A stretch of DNA of 64,000 bases from Legionellaceae bacterium (GTDB taxonomy: Bacteria; Pseudomonadota; Gammaproteobacteria; Legionellales; Legionellaceae), in NCBI GenBank assembly GCA_029210085.1, contig JARGPP010000007.1, forward strand, positions 124,001-188,000. Reading direction: 5' to 3'. Positions 59,699 to 64,000 of this stretch are shown here, piece after piece; within the stretch, counting starts at the first letter, position 1, and each line of letters begins with the position of its first letter. The notes below the pieces were generated by a model. The model was given only the letters and a program-made list of their open reading frames with translations. It made no database searches and was not told the origin of the DNA. The position numbers and the translations under genes are program-made.

Positions 59699-60302
59699 GG
59701 GCAGCTAAATAGTGGTTAATATGGGCCGTGAGGCGCTCGACGCGGAGTGTTAAGGCATCGATGTCATTCATAAAATCTTCGAGCTCTTCGCGTGGTGGAG
59801 TAAGGCGTACTTCTTCTTGTACATATTCACTCATATTTTGTTTCAGGGATGTTTTAAGCGTTCGCTTAAGCCGTTTTCCGCCTCGTACAAAGCGACCAAT
59901 TTGATGTGCTACGACATCACCGGTAAAGTGTGCTAAATGACCTTCCCAATCGATATCAACGGTATCAAATAGTTGCTTAACGGCTTGCCCCAGCTCAGTA
60001 TCACCTGTGATTTTTATTTGGTCATTAAAGAGTGAGCGAACTTTTGATGTGGGCAAAAGACTAAGACGAATAAGCCCGAGTGGACTTGAATAAATGACGG
60101 TATCAGGCTCGCTTGGATAGTCCGCTAAAAGTTCTATGGTATGTCGGTTAAAGTGCATAAAAAAGTGAACATTGAGAGGGCTAATAATGATTTCGAGTGC
60201 CTTTCCATCGAGTAAGAGGATTTTTTGAGGCATGTCCGGGTCAAGTGCGAGCGCATGATTTATTGCTTTTTGTAAAGAAAGAAGAGAGTAATGTTTAATC
60301 AT
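59685..60302 (-). CDS. ubiJ: Ubiquinone biosynthesis accessory factor UbiJ
   Basis: UbiJ is a lipid-binding SCP2-domain protein that organises the Ubi complex with UbiK. The 205-residue product has the SCP2-like N-terminal region (KILLLDGKALEIII, IKITGDTELGQAVKQLF) and the C-terminal helical part (REELEDFMNDIDALTLRVERLTAH) typical of the family. It lies between ubiE and ubiB, the normal ubiE-J-B order. Confidence 0.93.
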   Translation of the reverse strand: MIKHYSLLSLQKAINHALALDPDMPQKILLLDGKALEIIISPLNVHFFMHFNRHTIELLADYPSEPDTVIYSSPLGLIRLSLLPTSKVRSLFNDQIKITGDTELGQAVKQLFDTVDIDWEGHLAHFTGDVVAHQIGRFVRGGKRLKRTLKTSLKQNMSEYVQEEVRLTPPREELEDFMNDIDALTLRVERLTAHINHYLAAHETS

Positions 60303-60313
60303 AAGAAGTACGC

Positions 60314-61066
60314 TTAATATTTGTAAGCAATGTGCAATGCAACAATGCCACCGCTTAGGTTATGGTAAGTACAGTCTTCAAATCCTGCATTTTCAATCAT
60401 GGTTTTCAAGGCGTCTTGTGATGGGTGCATTCTAATGGATTCCACCAAATAACGGTAGCTTTCAGCATCTTTTGTTATCCATTCACCGAGCTTGGGTAAA
60501 ACATGAAATGAGTATGCGTCGTATATCGGTTTCAGGCCGGGCAGACGCGGTGTTGAAAACTCAAGGACAAGTAGTTTACCACCTGGCTTGCAGACACGGT
60601 ACATGGATGCGAGCGCACGAGATTTATCGGTGACGTTGCGTAGCCCAAAGCCGATGGTGATACAGTCAAATTGATTGCTTGCAAAGGGTAAGGCTTCAGC
60701 ATTAGCTTGAATACAGTGTACGGTGTTGAGTAGTCCATTATCAATGACTCGGTCACGTCCTACTCGGAGCATCGCAGCATTAATATCGGCCAGTATAATA
60801 TGCCCAGTTGGCCCAACTTTTTTAGCGAGTAGCTGGGTAATGTCACCACTGCCACCAGCCAAATCAAGTACTTGATGGCCAGGCCTGACAAGACTTTTTG
60901 TGATGGCGAATCGCTTCCAAAGCCTGTGAACCCCAAGAGACATCAGGTCATTCATGACATCATATCGCTTTGCAACAGAGTCAAAAACCTCGCCGACTTG
61001 GGTGGCTTTATCTTCCCAAGCAACAGATTTAAAACCAAAATGAGTTGTTTTTTCCGGACGTGTCAT
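60314..61066 (-). CDS. ubiE: Ubiquinone/menaquinone C-methyltransferase UbiE
   Basis: UbiE carries out the C-methylation step of ubiquinone (and menaquinone) synthesis with SAM. The 250-residue product shows [26 protein letters not shown]-type sequence, the SAM motif [11 protein letters not shown], the family signature [13 protein letters not shown], and [12 protein letters not shown] near the C-terminus. It is the first gene of the ubiE-ubiJ-ubiB-rsmA-TraI_2-apaH run. Confidence 0.97.
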   Translation of the reverse strand: MTRPEKTTHFGFKSVAWEDKATQVGEVFDSVAKRYDVMNDLMSLGVHRLWKRFAITKSLVRPGHQVLDLAGGSGDITQLLAKKVGPTGHIILADINAAMLRVGRDRVIDNGLLNTVHCIQANAEALPFASNQFDCITIGFGLRNVTDKSRALASMYRVCKPGGKLLVLEFSTPRLPGLKPIYDAYSFHVLPKLGEWITKDAESYRYLVESIRMHPSQDALKTMIENAGFEDCTYHNLSGGIVALHIAYKY

Positions 61067-61152
61067 GTGTGTTGATTCGAGTTTTATCAGACCGACTTAC
61101 ATATTAACCGAATCTGTCGATAAATCCTACTAGGGGGAGTTGCTAATAGCCC

Positions 61153-61407
61153 CTAGTCACGAGGGATAACAATGTGACCACCTGCTTCGGGATCAGGTTG
61201 AAGTCCTGTAGGTACCGGAGGGGTGTTATTTTTATCTTGCACGGTTCCATCCCAAGTGGTTTGTTGCTCAGGGCTGGCTGGTGCTGCGGTACTGCGTTGG
61301 ACTTTTTGGTCTTCTTGGATGGTTTGAGGGGGATTTAAACTTGTATCGGGGGGAACAGAGGGCTTCCAGTAAACAGCGAGGACCATCATAGCGGCAGATG
61401 CAAGCAT
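61153..61407 (-). CDS. Small Pro-rich protein with N-terminal hydrophobic segment
   Basis: An 84-residue protein of unknown family. A short hydrophobic N-terminus (LASAAMMVLAVYW) could be a signal anchor. The remainder is Pro/Gln/Thr-rich and likely disordered (PSVPPDTSLNPPQTIQEDQ, PPVPTGLQPDPEAGG). AGGAG precedes the ATG by five bases, which supports it as real. It may be a small exported or envelope protein. Confidence 0.6.
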   Translation of the reverse strand: MLASAAMMVLAVYWKPSVPPDTSLNPPQTIQEDQKVQRSTAAPASPEQQTTWDGTVQDKNNTPPVPTGLQPDPEAGGHIVIPRD

Positions 61408-61505
61408 GTTATCTCCTGATTTTAAGTAAGAAAGATATAAACGATTTAAGCATGTCTAAATAGTATAGATGAATAACGTGAATAGAGAAGAGAAGCTATG
61501 ACTCA

Positions 61506-61934
61506 TTAAATAAGAGCAAGGCATGCAGCTAAGTAAGCGGCTTCATCCGGCATGGCATTATTTTGTTGTGCGTGCCAAAGGCAGTTTTCAAGGCATTGCA
61601 TGAGTTCATGCTCTGCTTCTAGAGGTGCTTTAAAACGTTTTTTTAAAGATTGAAAAGCTTCAGTGATGCCATTGGGACGGTTGGTACTGATTTGTTCACG
61701 TACAGCAAGATGCAAGCCCATATGTAAAAAAGGATTGGTTTCACCCAAATCAGCAAAGTAGCTACGATTGGCTGTAAGGTTTGGGCTATCTAAAATAGCG
61801 TGATATTCGGGATGCGCAAGTATGACATCAAGCAGTTGCTCTTCAAGAGGTGTTAGCGGTTTAAATTGCTTGTGCTTTTCCCATGTTTCAAAGAAAAATG
61901 GTCGTGTATCTTGGATGTTTTGCGTCTGAGACAT
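61506..61934 (-). CDS. DUF1841 family protein
   Basis: A 142-residue protein matching DUF1841, a small gammaproteobacterial and betaproteobacterial family of unknown function. Shared features are RPFFFETWEKHK, ILAHPEYHAIL, GETNPFLHMGLHLAVREQISTNRP and AEHELMQCLENCLWHAQQN. It contains several His and Glu residues in helical arrangement that could bind metal. The ribosome site is weak. Confidence 0.88.
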   Translation of the reverse strand: MSQTQNIQDTRPFFFETWEKHKQFKPLTPLEEQLLDVILAHPEYHAILDSPNLTANRSYFADLGETNPFLHMGLHLAVREQISTNRPNGITEAFQSLKKRFKAPLEAEHELMQCLENCLWHAQQNNAMPDEAAYLAACLALI

Positions 61935-61948
61935 AGTGATTTATAAAA

Positions 61949-61978
61949 TTAAGCTATTTTGAGCATTTTGTCTATAAT
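61949..61978 (+). promoter_or_regulatory. Promoter of the J-domain protein gene
   Basis: A perfect -10 TATAAT (61973-61978) and a moderate -35 TTAAGC (61949-61954) are spaced by 18 bases, 71 bases upstream of the ATG. Confidence 0.45.
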
Positions 61979-62049
61979 TAGTAAATAATAAGGGTTTTGC
62001 TTTTGGGTTGCAAGAGCAGACAGTGACGACAGGATAAAATGGGGGCGAG

Positions 62050-63972
62050 ATGACTGATAATCAGGACGAACCTAACGCAAAAAAAGTAAAAACGGCGGCT
62101 GAAACACACGCAGAAGAGCAGGAGTTGAAAAAAAAGAACCCCAATCAAACCAAAGTACAAGCCAGCGGAGATAAAAAAGAGCCAGCTGGATTTGTTAGTA
62201 GTTTAATGGATATGTTTGATGGTGCAGGTAAACAAGGTGAAATCAAGCGTGAAAAACGTAAACAACGTTTTGCTGAAGCACGTGATAAAATTGCTGCTTT
62301 TTTTGGGGGAGATACACAAGGTGGGGCAGCACAAGGGGAGAGTGAGGCCTTAAAGCAAGATGATTTAAGAAAAAAACAAACAGAACTAGAAAGAGCTGAT
62401 TCAGACATAGAAGCAGTAAATGAAGAAGCCGCAGAGCAAGAAGAGCAAAATAAAGAAGTACAGGAACAAGCTATTGTTCAAGAGGAAGAGCAAAAGCAAG
62501 TTGAAGAACAAATTGCACGAGAACAGAAAGCAGAAGCACTTAAAGTAGCTCAAGTTGAATTAGAAATAGCAGAAGAACAAGAGGAAGACAAAGAAGAAAA
62601 AGAAAAAGCGGCAGCTATACAAGAGGCTGAAGAGGAGCGTAGGCAGGCTCAAGCAGAAGCTGAGGCAAAAACGCAAGAAGTCATGCAAGGCCCAGAGAAA
62701 CCATTGTTTGAAAAAACAGAAGAGGAAGAGGCAGAAGAAAGAGCGGCGAAGGCAAGGAAAGAAGCCAAGGCAACCAAAGAAGCGGCAGTAGCCGCAACGG
62801 TTGCCATCAAAAAATTAGATGATATCAAAAATAAAAAAACACCTTTGCAAATTACAGATGGTTCAGAATACGGCGAGCAGTCTGGGCTCAATAGAGCGGT
62901 TGATGCGACACGAGAAGACGATGAAGCGGCTCACAATGAAGACTTAAATGAGATGTTTATTTCAGATGCAAAGGCAGGGATGCGGTTAGACAATTTGCCG
63001 GCCACTAAAAAAGAACTGGAGAAGCATTATAAGAAACAAGCACTTAAGCGTCATCCAGATAGGGGGGGTAATCAGGATGATTTTACACAATTGGGTGAGG
63101 GTAAAGCAGCCTTAGATAAATTATATGATGATGATGGTCAGTTGGATATGAATAAGGTGAGACAAGCTGAAGCACGGGAGCAAGAAGAGAAAGTTTTTGA
63201 ACAATCATCAGGGCTTGCTAACTTTACAACCCCCAAGCAGTCGCCTGCAACCACTAATACTACTGAACCAAAACCTGAACTGGCTTCAGAAAAGTTTGAG
63301 AATGATAAAAAGGAAAATGAGAAAAAAGTACAAACTAAAGAGAAAAAACCAAGCTTGCCGAAGGCGTCTAGTGGAGAGAAAGGATATGCTGCGACACTCT
63401 TGGAAATGTTTGAAGAGGCGGGAGAGCAAGCAAAGCGAAAAAGCGAAGAGCGGTCAAAAAAAATAGACCAAGCGATGAAACAATCTAAAGAAATATACAA
63501 TCAAATTTTTGGAAAAAAACCGGGTACAGAACAACCGGTTGAAATTCAAGGGGCGGGCAAGACGCAGGACCCAGATGTACAAAACCCTCAAATTGAAAAT
63601 GCGGGAGTACAGGAAAACTCACAGAACCAGGCCGCTCAGCAGCAACTCCCCCAGGGGCAAGCAAGTGGATTACGGCAGCAAGAAGATACACAGGATATCG
63701 CATTGAACACCGAAAGTGGGCCAGAAGATAGACAAGGTATTTTGTTAGATTCTGGAGATGATACCATTACTGTACAGCGTTCTGCTTGCCCTGACTCACC
63801 AGAACCCGCCTCGAAAGTGGAGGTAAAGGATTCATCCGAAATGAGAGAATATGATGCTTTCCAATGTCAAGATGCAACTAAGAAACAGGGTAAAACAGCA
63901 GAGCCTGAATTAGAGCATGGTTCTGGTGGTCCCAATCCACCATACAGTACGGATATGACAGGTATTGATTAG
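62050..63972 (+). CDS. Glu/Lys-rich coiled-coil protein with a J domain
   Basis: A 640-residue acidic, low-complexity protein. Residues about 100-260 are almost continuous Glu/Lys/Gln/Ala and should form a long coiled coil. Residues about 310-360 are a J domain with LEKHYKKQALKRHPDRGG, including the essential His-Pro-Asp (335-337). Two copies of a helical motif, GFVSSLMDMFDGAGKQ (from 47) and GYAATLLEMFEEAGEQ (from 445), flank it. The N-terminus has a basic patch KKVKTA. The tail is Gln/Pro/Glu-rich and disordered. It lacks a signal peptide and the Gly/Phe and zinc regions of DnaJ. A host-directed co-chaperone is one possibility. GGGGGCGAG precedes the ATG. Confidence 0.82.
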   Translation: MTDNQDEPNAKKVKTAAETHAEEQELKKKNPNQTKVQASGDKKEPAGFVSSLMDMFDGAGKQGEIKREKRKQRFAEARDKIAAFFGGDTQGGAAQGESEALKQDDLRKKQTELERADSDIEAVNEEAAEQEEQNKEVQEQAIVQEEEQKQVEEQIAREQKAEALKVAQVELEIAEEQEEDKEEKEKAAAIQEAEEERRQAQAEAEAKTQEVMQGPEKPLFEKTEEEEAEERAAKARKEAKATKEAAVAATVAIKKLDDIKNKKTPLQITDGSEYGEQSGLNRAVDATREDDEAAHNEDLNEMFISDAKAGMRLDNLPATKKELEKHYKKQALKRHPDRGGNQDDFTQLGEGKAALDKLYDDDGQLDMNKVRQAEAREQEEKVFEQSSGLANFTTPKQSPATTNTTEPKPELASEKFENDKKENEKKVQTKEKKPSLPKASSGEKGYAATLLEMFEEAGEQAKRKSEERSKKIDQAMKQSKEIYNQIFGKKPGTEQPVEIQGAGKTQDPDVQNPQIENAGVQENSQNQAAQQQLPQGQASGLRQQEDTQDIALNTESGPEDRQGILLDSGDDTITVQRSACPDSPEPASKVEVKDSSEMREYDAFQCQDATKKQGKTAEPELEHGSGGPNPPYSTDMTGID

Positions 63973-64000
63973 AAGAGAAGAGGGGTTACAGATTTTTTGC

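Noticed and set aside
62145-62408. Ser/Pro/Cys-rich minus-strand frame inside the J-domain gene
   Set aside because: The composition is the mirror of the Glu/Lys-rich coding strand, so it is a shadow.

Overview
The window is a contiguous gammaproteobacterial chromosome segment of moderately low GC (my estimate is about 40 percent). It is dense and housekeeping-rich. The best fit is a Legionellales-type bacterium (Legionella/Coxiella relatives). The reasons are the string rlmE-ftsH-folP-glmM-tpiA-secG-tRNA-Leu followed directly by a 14-gene nuo operon, the later rimP-nusA-infB-rbfA-truB-rpsO-pnp block, and several unrecognised helical, charged or membrane-hairpin proteins scattered between core genes that look like host-interaction proteins. 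That placement is an inference from gene order and protein style; no rRNA gene is present to confirm it. No CRISPR array, intact insertion sequence, prophage or plasmid module was seen.

Layout. 1-3339 (minus): an incomplete unknown gene at the left edge and a compact cytochrome bd operon, cydP-cydA-cydB-cydX. 3460-9531 (plus): rlmE, ftsH, folP, glmM, tpiA, secG and tRNA-Leu(GAG). 9547-23972 (plus): the complete complex I operon nuoA to nuoN. 24130-29336: an accessory interval with two tandem paralogous membrane proteins of unknown function, hslO, a small membrane protein and an MFS transporter. 29390-38864 (plus): tRNA-fMet, then rimP-nusA-infB-rbfA-truB, a minus-strand HAD phosphatase, rpsO and pnp. 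38974-42581: folE and hinT (minus), ppa (plus), a TRIC-type channel gene (minus), and an outer-membrane-protein-like gene next to its broken paralogue. 42665-53420: tRNA-Val(GAC), thrS-infC-rpmI-rplT-pheS-pheT, a small ferredoxin, two unknown minus-strand genes (191 and 802 codons), then ihfA. 53559-61066 (minus): hspQ, mltB, and a ubiE-ubiJ-ubiB-rsmA-TraI_2-like-apaH run. 61153-63972: two small minus-strand genes and a 640-residue Glu/Lys-rich protein with a J domain.

How the genes work together. The respiratory theme is strong: complex I (nuo) reduces ubiquinone, the bd oxidase oxidises quinol, and ubiE/ubiJ/ubiB supply ubiquinone. The translation theme covers initiation factors IF2 and IF3, ribosomal proteins S15, L35 and L20, two aminoacyl-tRNA synthetases, three tRNAs, rRNA methyltransferases RlmE and RsmA, RbfA, RimP, TruB and PNPase. 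Envelope and quality-control functions include FtsH, SecG, GlmM, MltB, Hsp33 and HspQ.

The novelty is in the interruptions. Compared with E. coli, tRNA-Leu(GAG) and tRNA-fMet are separated by nuo plus about 5.4 kb of accessory DNA, and pheT is separated from ihfA by about 3.6 kb holding two unknown genes. The most interesting unknowns are the tandem membrane-hairpin pair (24461-26108), the 802-residue protein (50526-52934), the TraI_2/MobH-like protein with a lost HD motif (56059-57306) and the J-domain protein (62050-63972). A secretion-system substrate role for any of them is only a hypothesis.
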